A stretch of DNA of 64,000 nt from Pseudomonas reidholzensis (GCF_900536025.1 NZ_UNOZ01000037.1:62001-126000); one strand, 5' to 3'; shown: positions 36,379 to 45,245, counted from the stretch's first letter. Notes: a model not told the origin generated them from the sequence alone. A program made the numbers and translations.

Positions 36379-36880
36379 GTCACAGGCTCTTGTGGCGTCC
36401 TTCAGATCGAGCGCGCCCGCGCGGCGCATCGCGGAGTGCTAGCCACAGGCTTTTGCAGCGCCCTTCAGATCGAGCGCCGCCCGCGCGGCGCATCGCGGAG
36501 TGCTAGCCACAGGCTTTTGCAGCGCCCTTCAGATCGAGCGCCGCCCGCGCGGCGCATCGCGGGCAAGCCCGCTCCTACATTTTTTGCAACGCGCCATGGC
36601 CTGTCAGGCCATGGTTGTCAGCCTTGGTGCAAGGCGAAAGGTGGCAGGGAGGCCTTCATGCTCGACTCAACATCTTCGTCGTACCAACAAGGCTAAGACT
36701 CCAATCCATCAGGCCATGGTGCGTTGCAACAAATGTGGGAGCGGGCTTGCCCCGCGAAGCGCCGCGCGGGCGGCGCTCGATAGTGAGGGCGCTAGAGAAG
36801 CCCGTGGCTAGCACCTCGCGATGCGCCACCGGGGCGGCGCTTGATCTCAAGGACGCCCGAGAAGCCAATGACTAGCACTT
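36379..36880. repeat. Composite inverted repeat of 64-bp units and REP sequence
   Basis: The left arm holds two full and one partial copy of a 63-64-bp unit starting at 36399, 36462 and 36526 (each with CCTTCAGATCGAGCG and the GC hairpin GCGCCGCCCGCGCGGCGC), running into a REP half (GCGGGCAAGCCCGCTCCTAC). TTGCAACGCGCCATGGCCTG (36584-36603) pairs with 36710-36729 with one mismatch. The right arm then repeats the REP half and about two degenerate inverted units to 36880. A perfect 10-bp palindrome lies at 36594-36614. About 105 bases of unique sequence are in the centre. No gene is supported anywhere in 36343-37021. Confidence 0.8.
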
Positions 36881-37021
36881 AGTCGCCATCATGCGATTAC
36901 TACTACGCCCATTCCTACACCATCATCAGCCCTTTCCCATCACACATTCACAGTTGCCCAAGTGGCCCTCAGCCCGCCCAGTGCCGTAAACTCGCCCCTC
37001 CCCCCTGGAAGGCCCACCCAT

Positions 37022-37459
37022 ATGGAAATGCAATGGTGGATCTGGCTCGTCTTCGGCGTCGCCCTGATCCTGCTTGAACTGGTCCTGCCGACCTTCTTCA
37101 TTCTCTGGTTCGGCATCGGTGCCGTGCTGGTCGCCTTGATCGCCCTCGCCGCACCGACCCTGCAACTGGATATGCAGGTCCTGCTCTGGGTGCTGTTCTC
37201 ATCGGCCACCACCGTGCTGTGGTTCAAGCTGTTCCGCCGCAAGAAAGCCGACGTGCGCTGGACCGCCGACAGCGTGCTCGGCGAAGTCGGCCTGCTGACC
37301 GCCAGCGTGTCGGAGTTCCAGAAGGGCCGCGTGCGCTTCCAGAAGCCGATCCTCGGCAACGAAGAGTGGACCTGCATCGCCGACAGCGACATCCCCGCCG
37401 GCGAGCGTGTGCGCCTGGCCGCCATCGAAGGCAATACCGCCCGGGTCACCCGGGCCTGA
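37022..37459 (+). CDS. NfeD family membrane protein
   Basis: A 145-residue short NfeD protein. Two or three hydrophobic helices fill residues 5-75 (including ILLELVLPTFFILWFGIGA), and the C-terminal OB-fold domain holds VGLLTASVSEFQKGRVRF and GNEEWTCIADSDIPAGERV. NfeD proteins are almost always paired with an SPFH protein, as here (25 bases to the next gene). The ATG at 37022 follows GGAAGG; a GTG/ATG at 36962 in frame would add 20 unlikely residues. Confidence 0.9.
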   Translation: MEMQWWIWLVFGVALILLELVLPTFFILWFGIGAVLVALIALAAPTLQLDMQVLLWVLFSSATTVLWFKLFRRKKADVRWTADSVLGEVGLLTASVSEFQKGRVRFQKPILGNEEWTCIADSDIPAGERVRLAAIEGNTARVTRA

Positions 37460-37484
37460 TCCGCACTAAAAGGAAGTTTCCCCC

Positions 37485-38336
37485 ATGACCAGTCTTATCG
37501 TCGTCGCCTGCCTTGCCTTGTTTGTCCTGATCACCGTGTTCAAAGGGGTGCGTATCGTGCCCCAGGGCGAAGAATGGATCGTCGAGCGCCTCGGTCGCTA
37601 CCACAGCACCCTCAAGCCCGGCCTGAACATCCTCATCCCGTACATGGACGTGGTCGCCTACCGCCTGCCGACCAAGGACATCATCCTCGACGTGCAGCAG
37701 CAGGAGATCATCACCAAGGACAACGCGGTGATCGTTGCCAATGCCCTGTGCTTCGCCAAGGTGGTCGACCCGCAGAAAGCCTCCTACGGCGTGCAGAACT
37801 TCTCCTTCGCCGTGACCAGCCTGACCATGACCTCGCTGCGCGCCATCGTCGGCGCGATGGACCTGGACGAAGCGCTGTCCAGCCGTGAGCAGATCAAGGC
37901 GCGCCTGCGCGAGGCGATGTCCGAACAGACCGAAGACTGGGGCGTGACCGTGCGCTCGGTCGAGATCCAGGACATCAAGCCGTCGGAGAACATGCAGCTG
38001 GCCATGGAGCGCCAGGCCGCTGCCGAGCGTGAGCGTAAAGCCGACGTGACCCGGGCCGAAGGGGCCAAGCAGGCGGCGATTCTCGAAGCTGAAGCACGCC
38101 TGCAGTCGGCCAAGCTGGACGCCGAAGCGCAGATCAACCTGGCCGAGGCATCCGCCCGGGCGATCTCGCTGGTGCGCGAGGCGGTGGGTACCGAGACCAC
38201 GTCGGCCATGTACCTGCTGGGCGAGCGCTACATCGGCGCGATGGAGAACCTGGCCGCCAGCGACAATGCCAAGGTCGTGGTGCTGCCGGCAGACCTGCAA
38301 GAGACCGTACGCGGGCTGCTTGGGCGCAAGGCCTGA
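37485..38336 (+). CDS. SPFH/Band 7 (stomatin-like) protein
   Basis: The protein has 283 residues. One N-terminal hydrophobic helix (about 3-20) anchors it; the Band 7 domain follows with VRIVPQGEEWIVERLGRYH and LNILIPYMDVVAYR, then a long charged coiled coil rich in Ala and Glu (about 180-235, with AERERKADVTRAEGAKQAA). Such proteins form oligomeric microdomain scaffolds in the inner membrane and often regulate membrane proteases. It forms an operon with the upstream NfeD gene and ends in a hairpin terminator. Confidence 0.9.
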   Translation: MTSLIVVACLALFVLITVFKGVRIVPQGEEWIVERLGRYHSTLKPGLNILIPYMDVVAYRLPTKDIILDVQQQEIITKDNAVIVANALCFAKVVDPQKASYGVQNFSFAVTSLTMTSLRAIVGAMDLDEALSSREQIKARLREAMSEQTEDWGVTVRSVEIQDIKPSENMQLAMERQAAAERERKADVTRAEGAKQAAILEAEARLQSAKLDAEAQINLAEASARAISLVREAVGTETTSAMYLLGERYIGAMENLAASDNAKVVVLPADLQETVRGLLGRKA

Positions 38337-38344
38337 CACCGTTG

Positions 38345-38364
38345 GGGGCGCATTGCGCCCCTTT
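38345..38364 (+). terminator. Terminator of the nfeD-SPFH operon
   Basis: GGGGCGC at 38345-38351 pairs with GCGCCCC at 38355-38361 around ATT, followed by TTT. The stem is strong, the T-run short. Confidence 0.65.
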
Positions 38365-38466
38365 CGCTTGCGAACGCCTCGCACCTGCGTCACTTCACCG
38401 CACCCCAGCTTTTTTACCTATACTCCGCCGTACAATAGCCACCACGATTCCTGACCGGATCTCTCC

Positions 38467-38856
38467 ATGCCCCCACGTCGGCACATCGCCTGGATAGCCT
38501 GCTTGGCAGTGCTGTTCAACCTGCTGGCCATGCCGCTGTCTTCCGCTGCGCCCAAAGGCCCGGCCGAGCAGCTGCTGTGGGGGGCCTTCTGTTCGACCAT
38601 GGGTGGCAAGGCCAAGGTCGATGTCCAGGCCCTGGCCAAGATCGACCTGGGCGACGGAGGCGACAGCCAAGCCAGCATGCAACACTGCTGGTGCTGCTCT
38701 GGCGCGGCGCCGCTGCTGGCCTTGCCGGGCCATCCGCCACAGTTGCGCGGCCCGCCCCAGCTGCGTCTCGGGCAACCGCCCGCACTTGCCAGGTACCAGC
38801 CCACGCCGCGCCAGCTCTGGCCGGCGCTCAACCCCCGTGCCTCTCCCCTGGCCTGA
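38467..38856 (+). CDS. DUF2946 family protein, first gene of copper cluster
   Basis: A small protein of 129 residues. The N-terminus is a signal peptide (WIACLAVLFNLLAMPLSSAA). The mature part contains cysteine-rich HCWCCSGAA at about 77-85 plus Cys in WGAFCSTMGG, and then a Pro/Leu/Arg-rich tail. DUF2946 proteins are commonly found beside copper-regulated genes and may bind copper, though this is not proven. It opens the copper cluster; TATACT at 38419-38424 is a good -10 candidate, but a clear -35 or metal-regulator box was not found. Confidence 0.75.
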   Translation: MPPRRHIAWIACLAVLFNLLAMPLSSAAPKGPAEQLLWGAFCSTMGGKAKVDVQALAKIDLGDGGDSQASMQHCWCCSGAAPLLALPGHPPQLRGPPQLRLGQPPALARYQPTPRQLWPALNPRASPLA

Positions 38857-38904
38857 GTTCACGCCGCTGTCGCCCTGAACCTGTACAGATCGGAGACTCA
38901 ACCC

Positions 38905-39387
38905 ATGCTCAAGCAAGCCCTCGTCCTGGCCGCCCTGCTGTTGCCCGGCGCGTTCGCCAACGCCCATGAATACACCCAGGGCGACCTGCACATCGCCCAC
39001 CCGTGGTCACTGGAACTGCCGCCCAACGCCCCCAACGTCGCGGCGTATTTCGTCATCCACAACAACGGCAAGCAGGACGACCGCCTGCTCGGCGTCGACA
39101 GCCCGATCAGTGCCGACGCCCAGTTGCACGAGCACGCGAAAACCGCCGAGGGCCTGATGAAAATGCAACAGGTGCCCAGTGTCACGGTACCCGCCGGCAA
39201 GGACCTGGTGTTTGCCCCCAGCGCCTACCACGTGATGCTCATGCAACCCAAGGACCGCAGCCTGCTCAGCGAGGGCAAGCGCTTCCCGCTCACCCTGCAC
39301 TTCGAGAAGGCCGGCGACGTCACCGTCGAGGTGGCCGTGCAGAAGCAGCCGCCCAGCGACCAGCAAGAGCACATGCACACGCACTGA
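38905..39387 (+). CDS. Periplasmic copper chaperone PCu(A)C
   Basis: A 160-residue exported protein. A signal peptide ends near ANA (about residue 20). The cupredoxin-like domain keeps the copper ligands: His in LHEHAKTAEG, Met in GLMKMQ and HVMLM near residues 108-113. The C-terminus adds a His/Met tail (EHMHTH). PCu(A)C proteins bind Cu(I) and deliver it to cytochrome oxidase or other acceptors. It lies between two DUF2946 genes upstream of the copper receptor, suggesting a copper import and delivery operon. Confidence 0.92.
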   Translation: MLKQALVLAALLLPGAFANAHEYTQGDLHIAHPWSLELPPNAPNVAAYFVIHNNGKQDDRLLGVDSPISADAQLHEHAKTAEGLMKMQQVPSVTVPAGKDLVFAPSAYHVMLMQPKDRSLLSEGKRFPLTLHFEKAGDVTVEVAVQKQPPSDQQEHMHTH

Positions 39388-39406
39388 CCGCTGACAGGCA
39401 CTGGCC

Positions 39407-39844
39407 ATGAGCGTGCTGCGCCACCGGATCGCCCGCCGTACCACCCGCCCTGATCGCAGGCGCGCCGGTGGCGGCTGGCTGAGCCTGTTCGCCATGTGGA
39501 TGATCTTTATCGGCCCGCTGGTTTCCCAGTCGATGCCGATGGACCACCACGCCGGCATGAACATGCCGATGGACATGCCGATGTCCGCCGGCCACGCGCA
39601 TGCCGATGCCGGGCACCACGACCACGGCGACCACGGCGAGCTGCACGCGCTGTGGGAAAAATGCGGTTATTGCAGCCTGCTGTTCAACTGCCCGGCGCTG
39701 CCGCAAAGCTTCACCCCGCTCAATGCCAGCCGCGTTCCTCCCGCCCTACCCCTGCTCGCCGCCACCCGCCAGGGCCATGCCCGCCAGGCGGTGTTCCCCG
39801 GTTCGCGCAGCCGCGCGCCGCCGTCCCCGTCGATCCACGTCTGA
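39407..39844 (+). CDS. DUF2946 family protein with Met/His-rich segment
   Basis: The protein has 145 residues. After an arginine-rich start there is one hydrophobic helix (WLSLFAMWMIFIGPLVS), then a run rich in Met and His at about 42-76 (MPMDHHAGMNMPMDMPM and HAHADAGHHDHGDH), an obvious metal-binding stretch. CGYCSLLFNC follows, as in other DUF2946 proteins. It starts 19 bases after the copper chaperone gene. A periplasmic copper-binding role is an inference from composition and neighbours. Confidence 0.78.
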   Translation: MSVLRHRIARRTTRPDRRRAGGGWLSLFAMWMIFIGPLVSQSMPMDHHAGMNMPMDMPMSAGHAHADAGHHDHGDHGELHALWEKCGYCSLLFNCPALPQSFTPLNASRVPPALPLLAATRQGHARQAVFPGSRSRAPPSPSIHV

Positions 39845-39908
39845 CCCCACTGACCGCACGGAGCCACGAGGCTTCGCGCTCACTCATGACTGATCGACTG
39901 GAATCATT

Positions 39909-41975
39909 ATGTCCGGCTGCATCCCTGTTTCTGCCTTGTCCCTGCGCGGCACGCTCGCCGTGCTCTGCGGCTCGCTGCTCGCGCCCATGGCGCTGGCGGC
40001 GGAACCCGGCCACGAAGGCCACGACCACGACCTCGCCGAGCTCAGCCCGACGGTGATCACTGCCGTTGCGCCGAGCTCGCCGCTGACCGTGGTCACCAAC
40101 CCCAAGGACCCGCGCCAGCCCGTGCCGGCCAGCGACGGTGCCGACTACCTGAAGACCATCCCCGGTTTTTCGGCGATCCGCTCAGGCGGCACCAATGGCG
40201 ACCCGGTGTTGCGCGGCATGTTCGGCTCGCGCCTGAACATCCTCACCAATGGCGGCCTGATGCTCGGCGCCTGCCCCAACCGGATGGACGCGCCAACGTC
40301 CTACATCTCGCCAGAAACCTACGACCGCCTGACCGTGATCAAAGGCCCGCAAAGCGTGATCTGGGGCCCAGGCGGCTCGGCCGGCACCATCCTCTTCGAA
40401 CGCGAGCCGGAAACCTTCGGCACCCTTGGCAGCCGGGTAAACGCCAGCCTGCTGGCCGGCTCCAACGGCCGCTTCGACAAGGTCCTCGACGCGGCGGCCG
40501 GTAACAGCAAGGCCTATGCGCGGTTCGTCGGCAACCAGTCGCGCGCCGACGACTATGACGATGGCAACGGCGACACGGTGCCGTCGCGCTGGGACAAGTG
40601 GAACGGCGACGTCAGCCTCGGCTGGACACCGGATGCCGACACCCTGCTCGAGCTCACCGCCGGCAAGGGCGATGGCGAGGCGCGTTACGCCGGGCGCGGC
40701 ATGGACGGCTCGCAGTTCAAGCGCGAAAGCCTTGGCCTGCGCTTCGAAAAATCCAACCTCGGCGAGGTGCTCGACAAGTTCGAAGCGCAGGTCTACTACA
40801 ACTACGCCGACCACGTGATGGACAACTACAGCCTGCGCACGCCCTCGGGCAGCGGCATGATGGGCATGCCAATGGTCAGCAACGTCGACCGCCGCACCCT
40901 TGGCGCGCGGATCAAAGCCACGTGGCGCTGGGCCGACGTGCAGTTGATCAGCGGCCTCGACGCGCAGACCAACGAGCACCGCAAGCGCGGCGGCATGGGC
41001 GTCGATGCGCACAAGGGCCAGGCCTGGACCAAGGACGCCGACTTCCACAACTACGGCGTGTTCAGCGAGCTGACCTGGTACGCCAGCGGTGCAGACCGTC
41101 TGATCACCGGCGCCCGCCTCGACCGCGCCTCGGCCCGCGATTTCCGCGACAGCAGTGCTACCGGCGGCGATACCCGCGCGGATACCCTGCCCAGCGGCTT
41201 CGTGCGCTATGAACACGACCTGGCGGCGCTCTCCGCGACCAGCTACATCGGCCTCGGCCATGCCCAGCGCTTCCCCGACTACTGGGAGCTGTTCTCGCCC
41301 AGCCAGGGACCGGCTGGCTCGGCCAACGCCTTCGACGGCATCAAGCCGGAGAAGACCACCCAGCTCGACTTCGGCATCCAGTACCGCGGCGAGCGCCTGG
41401 AAGCCTGGGCCTCGGGCTATGTCGGGCAGATCCGCGACTACATCCTGTTCGACTACCGCACCGGCATGATGGGCATGAGCACCTCGCAGGCGCAGAACAT
41501 CGACGCGCGCATCATGGGCGGCGAACTCGGCACGGCCTACAAACTGTCGGAAAACTGGAAAGCCGATGCGACCCTGGCCTACGCTTGGGGCAAGAACAGC
41601 AGTGATGGCAAAGCGCTGCCACAGATGCCGCCCCTGGAGAGCCGCCTCGGCCTGACCTACAGCCAGGACAACTGGAGCACGGGCGCCTTGTGGCGACTGG
41701 TGACGGCGCAGCAGCGCATCGCCGAGAACCAGGGCAACGTGGTCGGCAAGGACTACGAGAAAAGTGCCGGCTTTGGCGTGTTCTCGCTCAACGGTGCGTA
41801 CAAGGTGAACAACAACCTCAAGCTCAGCGCTGGCGTCGACAATCTCTTCGACAAAGCCTACGCCGAGCACCTGAACCTGGCCGGGAACGCCGGGTTCGGC
41901 TACCCGGCGACGGACCCGCAACCCGTCGGGGAGCCCGGCAGGACCTTCTGGACCAAGGTCGACATCAGTTTCTGA
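39909..41975 (+). CDS. oprC: TonB-dependent copper receptor, OprC type
   Basis: An outer-membrane receptor of 688 residues. The signal peptide ends ALA (about residue 30); a His-rich segment (GHEGHDHD) follows at the mature N-terminus. The plug domain has DYLKTIPGFSAIRSGGTNGDP, GACPNRMDAPTSYI and VIKGPQSVIWGPGG. The barrel contains methionine clusters MMGMPM and MMGM that fit copper binding and ends in a C-terminal Phe. It matches P. aeruginosa OprC/P. putida copper receptors. Neighbouring copper genes support the assignment. Confidence 0.93.
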   Translation: MSGCIPVSALSLRGTLAVLCGSLLAPMALAAEPGHEGHDHDLAELSPTVITAVAPSSPLTVVTNPKDPRQPVPASDGADYLKTIPGFSAIRSGGTNGDPVLRGMFGSRLNILTNGGLMLGACPNRMDAPTSYISPETYDRLTVIKGPQSVIWGPGGSAGTILFEREPETFGTLGSRVNASLLAGSNGRFDKVLDAAAGNSKAYARFVGNQSRADDYDDGNGDTVPSRWDKWNGDVSLGWTPDADTLLELTAGKGDGEARYAGRGMDGSQFKRESLGLRFEKSNLGEVLDKFEAQVYYNYADHVMDNYSLRTPSGSGMMGMPMVSNVDRRTLGARIKATWRWADVQLISGLDAQTNEHRKRGGMGVDAHKGQAWTKDADFHNYGVFSELTWYASGADRLITGARLDRASARDFRDSSATGGDTRADTLPSGFVRYEHDLAALSATSYIGLGHAQRFPDYWELFSPSQGPAGSANAFDGIKPEKTTQLDFGIQYRGERLEAWASGYVGQIRDYILFDYRTGMMGMSTSQAQNIDARIMGGELGTAYKLSENWKADATLAYAWGKNSSDGKALPQMPPLESRLGLTYSQDNWSTGALWRLVTAQQRIAENQGNVVGKDYEKSAGFGVFSLNGAYKVNNNLKLSAGVDNLFDKAYAEHLNLAGNAGFGYPATDPQPVGEPGRTFWTKVDISF

Positions 41976-42032
41976 ACCCTACAACGGGCGCGGCCATGAC
42001 TGCGCCCCACACCTTGCCTGATGGGAGGGTCC

Positions 42033-43397
42033 ATGAGCGGACCACGCATTTCCTTCTACAACCTGGCCTGGCGCTGGCATTTCTATGCCGGGCTGTTTGT
42101 CGCCCCTTTCATGATCCTGCTGGCGATCACCGGGATCATCTACCTGTTCAAGCCGCAGCTCGATCCGTTGATGTACCGCGAGCTGATGGTGGTCGAGGCC
42201 AGCCATCACCGGCAGTCCGCCGACAGCCTGCTGGCCGAGGTGCAGCAGGCCTATCCGCAGGGCCACGTGGGCCAGTACCTGCCGCCGCTGAACGCTGAAC
42301 GCAGTGCCCAGTTCGTGGTGCATGAGGGCGGTCGCGAGCTGAACGTGTTCGTCGACCCCTACAGCGGCAAGGTCCTCGGTAAGCAGGACGCCAAGGACAA
42401 CCTGCAGGCAGTGGCGCGGGCCCTGCACGGCGAGCTGATGGTCGGCACGGTCGGCGATCGGCTGGTCGAGCTGGCCGCCGGCTGGGGCATTGTGCTGGTG
42501 GTCTCGGGCCTGTACCTGTGGTGGCCGCGCGGGCGCAACAGCGCTGGCGTGTTGTGGCCACGGCTGTCGGCACGCGGCCGCTTGCTGTGGCGTGACCTGC
42601 ATGCGGTGAGTGGTTTCTGGGGGTCGGCGCTGTTGCTGCTGATGCTGCTCAGCGGCATGACCTGGACCGGCCTGTGGGGCAAGCAGTACGCCGACCTGTG
42701 GAACCGCTTTCCGGCGGCCATGTGGAATGACGTGCCGAAGTCGGATCAAGAGGCGCGGGTACTCAATCATGCGCACCGCCAGACCGTGCCGTGGGCCATG
42801 GAAAACACGCCCATGCCGCAGTCCGGCGCACACGCCGAGCATGCCGGCCAGCACAGCATGTCGAGCACGCCGGCGGCGCCGCAGGTGAGCCTGCAGCAGG
42901 TCGAGGACATCGCCACCAGCCGCCGGGTCGAGCCCGGCTACAGCATTACCTTGCCGACCACCGCCGACGGCGTGTTCACCCTTGCGGTGTTCGCCGACGA
43001 CCCGCGCAACGACGCCACCCTGCACGTCGACCAGTACACCGGCAAGGTGCTGGCCGATGTGCGCTGGCAGGACTACAGCCCGGTCGCCCGCGCCACCGAA
43101 GTCGGGGTGATGCTGCACGAGGGCAAGATGTTTGGCGTGTTCAACCAGATCATCATCCTGCTGGTGTGCCTGATGATTCTGCTGGGCTCGGTCAGTGGCC
43201 TGGTGATGTGGTGGAAACGCCGACCTGCCGGTGGGCTCGGGGTGCCGCCGCTGCGCCATGACCTGCCGCGCTGGAAGACCGCGACGGTGGTGATGCTGGT
43301 GCTGGGGCTGGCGTTTCCGCTGGTGGGCGTTTCGATGCTGGTGATGTGGGTGGTGGACAGCGTGGTGGTGCGCCGCCGAGTGATGGCCAGGGCCTGA
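42033..43397 (+). CDS. PepSY-associated transmembrane protein
   Basis: The protein has 454 residues with four main transmembrane segments, the first at about 16-36 (FYAGLFVAPFMILLAITGIIYLF, shortened here), and periplasmic PepSY domains between them. The His/Met-rich stretch MPQSGAHAEHAGQH lies mid-protein. Members next to TonB receptors are thought to act as inner-membrane reductases or partners for metal uptake, here presumably copper. The ATG at 42033 follows GGGAGGG; an in-frame ATG at 42021 lies inside the Shine-Dalgarno region. Confidence 0.87.
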   Translation: MSGPRISFYNLAWRWHFYAGLFVAPFMILLAITGIIYLFKPQLDPLMYRELMVVEASHHRQSADSLLAEVQQAYPQGHVGQYLPPLNAERSAQFVVHEGGRELNVFVDPYSGKVLGKQDAKDNLQAVARALHGELMVGTVGDRLVELAAGWGIVLVVSGLYLWWPRGRNSAGVLWPRLSARGRLLWRDLHAVSGFWGSALLLLMLLSGMTWTGLWGKQYADLWNRFPAAMWNDVPKSDQEARVLNHAHRQTVPWAMENTPMPQSGAHAEHAGQHSMSSTPAAPQVSLQQVEDIATSRRVEPGYSITLPTTADGVFTLAVFADDPRNDATLHVDQYTGKVLADVRWQDYSPVARATEVGVMLHEGKMFGVFNQIIILLVCLMILLGSVSGLVMWWKRRPAGGLGVPPLRHDLPRWKTATVVMLVLGLAFPLVGVSMLVMWVVDSVVVRRRVMARA

Positions 43398-43404
43398 GCT
43401 ATAA

Positions 43405-43514
43405 CCTGCACCGACCTCTTCGCGGGTGAACCCGCTCCCACAGGGACCGCGCTGCCCTCAGGCCTGTCGCAAAACCTGTGGGAGCGGGTTTACCCGCGAA
43501 GAGGCCGGTGCAGG
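43405..43514. repeat. REP inverted pair with extended outer arms
   Basis: Two REP units head to head, with the outer flanks CCTGCACCG and CGGTGCAGG also complementary. Spacer is about 30 bases. It lies between the copper cluster and cycA. Confidence 0.9.
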
Positions 43515-43624
43515 AAAAAACTGCTCCTCCAAAGTCGTGTCGATCTGTCGCGCTCCATTTTGGGACGCTCGTGTTAGCCTACTCGGCTCGCACAAAAAGA
43601 CTGACCCTCAATGGAATGCAGCCA

Positions 43625-45037
43625 ATGACCCGGACCTCCACCCCTGCGCCAGATGACCAACATCTGCAACGTAACCTGACCAACCGCCACATCCAGCTCA
43701 TCGCCATCGGCGGCGCCATCGGCACCGGCCTGTTCATGGGCTCGGGCAAGACCATCAGCCTCGCCGGCCCGTCGATCATCTTTGTCTACATGATCATCGG
43801 CTTCATGCTGTTCTTCGTCATGCGGGCGATGGGCGAGCTGCTGCTGTCGAACCTCAACTACAAGTCGTTCATCGACTTCTCGGCCGACCTGCTCGGGCCC
43901 TGGGCCGGGTACTTCACCGGCTGGACCTACTGGTTCTGCTGGGTGGTCACCGGCATCGCCGACGTGGTGGCGATCGCCGCCTATTCACAGTTCTGGTTCC
44001 CCGACCTGCCGCAATGGATACCGGCGCTCAGCTGCGTCGCGCTGCTGCTGTCGCTGAACCTGGTCACCGTGAAGATGTTCGGCGAGCTCGAGTTCTGGTT
44101 CGCCCTGATCAAGATCGTCGCCATTCTCGGCCTGGTCGTCACCGGCCTGTACATGGTCATCAGCGGCTTCGAGTCGCCGAGCGGGCGCACCGCCGACCTG
44201 GCCAACCTGTGGAATGACGGCGGGATGTTCCCGCATGGCCTGATGGGCTTCTTCGCCGGCTTCCAGATCGCCGTGTTCGCCTTTGTCGGCATCGAGCTGG
44301 TGGGCACCACCGCCGCCGAAGCCAAGGACCCGCAGCGCACCCTGCCGCGGGCGATCAACTCGATCCCGATCCGCATCATCGTGTTCTACGTGCTGGCGCT
44401 GATCGCCATCATGGCCGTGACCCCATGGCGCGACGTGGTGCCGGGCAAGAGCCCGTTCGTTGAGCTGTTCGTCCTCGCCGGCCTGCCGGCCGCGGCGAGC
44501 ATCATCAACTTCGTGGTGCTGACCTCGGCAGCCTCCTCGGCCAACAGTGGCGTGTTCTCGACCAGCCGCATGCTGTTCGGCCTGGCCCAGGAAGGCGACG
44601 CACCGAAAGCCTTCGAGAAACTCTCGCGGCGCGCCGTGCCGGCCAACGGGCTGTTGTTCTCGTGCACCTGCCTGCTGCTCGGCGCCGTGCTGATCTACGT
44701 GATCCCCGACGTGGTCGAGGCGTTCACCCTGGTTACCACGGTGTCGGCGCTGCTGTTCATGTTCGTCTGGACGATGATCCTGCTGTCGTACCTGAAGTAC
44801 CGCGTGCAGCGCGCGGCGCTGCACCAGGCGTCGAGCTACAAGATGCCCGGCGGGCGGTTCATGTGCTACGTGTGCCTGGTGTTCTTCGCCGGCATCCTGG
44901 TGCTCCTGGCCCTGGAAGACGACACGCGCAAGGCGTTGATCGTGACACCGCTGTGGTTCGTGATCCTCGCGGTGACCTACCAGTTCGTGCGCAGCAAGCG
45001 CCAGCTGCGCGGCACCGTGCGTAGCGTGCAAGACTGA
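43625..45037 (+). CDS. cycA: D-serine/D-alanine/glycine:H+ symporter
   Basis: A permease of 470 residues, the same length as E. coli CycA, with about twelve helices of the amino acid-polyamine-organocation family. Long stretches are near-identical to CycA: NLTNRHIQLIAIGGAIGTG, FTGWTYWFCWVVTG, KMFGELEFWFALIKIVAI and TSAASSANSGVFSTSRM. It imports D-alanine, D-serine and glycine. The ATG at 43625 was chosen with GGA 9 bases upstream; an ATG at 43616 would add three residues. A strong hairpin follows the stop. Confidence 0.93.
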   Translation: MTRTSTPAPDDQHLQRNLTNRHIQLIAIGGAIGTGLFMGSGKTISLAGPSIIFVYMIIGFMLFFVMRAMGELLLSNLNYKSFIDFSADLLGPWAGYFTGWTYWFCWVVTGIADVVAIAAYSQFWFPDLPQWIPALSCVALLLSLNLVTVKMFGELEFWFALIKIVAILGLVVTGLYMVISGFESPSGRTADLANLWNDGGMFPHGLMGFFAGFQIAVFAFVGIELVGTTAAEAKDPQRTLPRAINSIPIRIIVFYVLALIAIMAVTPWRDVVPGKSPFVELFVLAGLPAAASIINFVVLTSAASSANSGVFSTSRMLFGLAQEGDAPKAFEKLSRRAVPANGLLFSCTCLLLGAVLIYVIPDVVEAFTLVTTVSALLFMFVWTMILLSYLKYRVQRAALHQASSYKMPGGRFMCYVCLVFFAGILVLLALEDDTRKALIVTPLWFVILAVTYQFVRSKRQLRGTVRSVQD

Positions 45038-45042
45038 CAATG

Positions 45043-45070
45043 CATCGGGGCTGCACGCGCAGCCCCGATG
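45043..45070 (+). terminator. Hairpin terminator after cycA
   Basis: Perfect 12-bp stem CATCGGGGCTGC/GCAGCCCCGATG with loop ACGC, starting 5 bases after the cycA stop. There is no T-run. Confidence 0.6.
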
Positions 45071-45178
45071 ACTCAAACCTGTGCACGTGCTCACGCCGAG
45101 CACCAAGCTGGGTCTCCCCTCCCGCAAGAAATCCCCGAAAACCCCGCAAAACCGCCCTCCCGCCACTTGTACACAAGT

Positions 45179-45194
45179 CGGCACACCACTTGCA
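45179..45194 (+). promoter_or_regulatory. Sigma-54 promoter of the urt operon
   Basis: GGCAC-N5-TTGCA with the invariant GG at 45180-45181 and GC at 45192-45193, exactly ten bases apart, matching the sigma-54 consensus TGGCAC-N5-TTGC. It lies about 50 bases before the urtA ATG. GCACCA and GTGCAC half-sites at about 45080-45110 resemble NtrC boxes but do not make a full consensus dyad. Confidence 0.75.
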
Positions 45195-45245
45195 AAAGCC
45201 CTCTCCGGGTTGCCAACAGCAAAAAAAACTCAACGGAGAGAGCAC

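Noticed and set aside
36373..36875. Several open frames of 80-108 codons in the gap after cobK
   Set aside because: They run through the repeat units and REP halves, share repeated peptide text, and lack ribosome-binding sites.
38394..38424. CueR/MerR-type promoter with a 19-base spacer before the copper cluster
   Set aside because: TTCACC and TATACT are 19 bases apart, but the spacer lacks the dyad that MerR-family regulators bind, so only the -10 candidate is kept.
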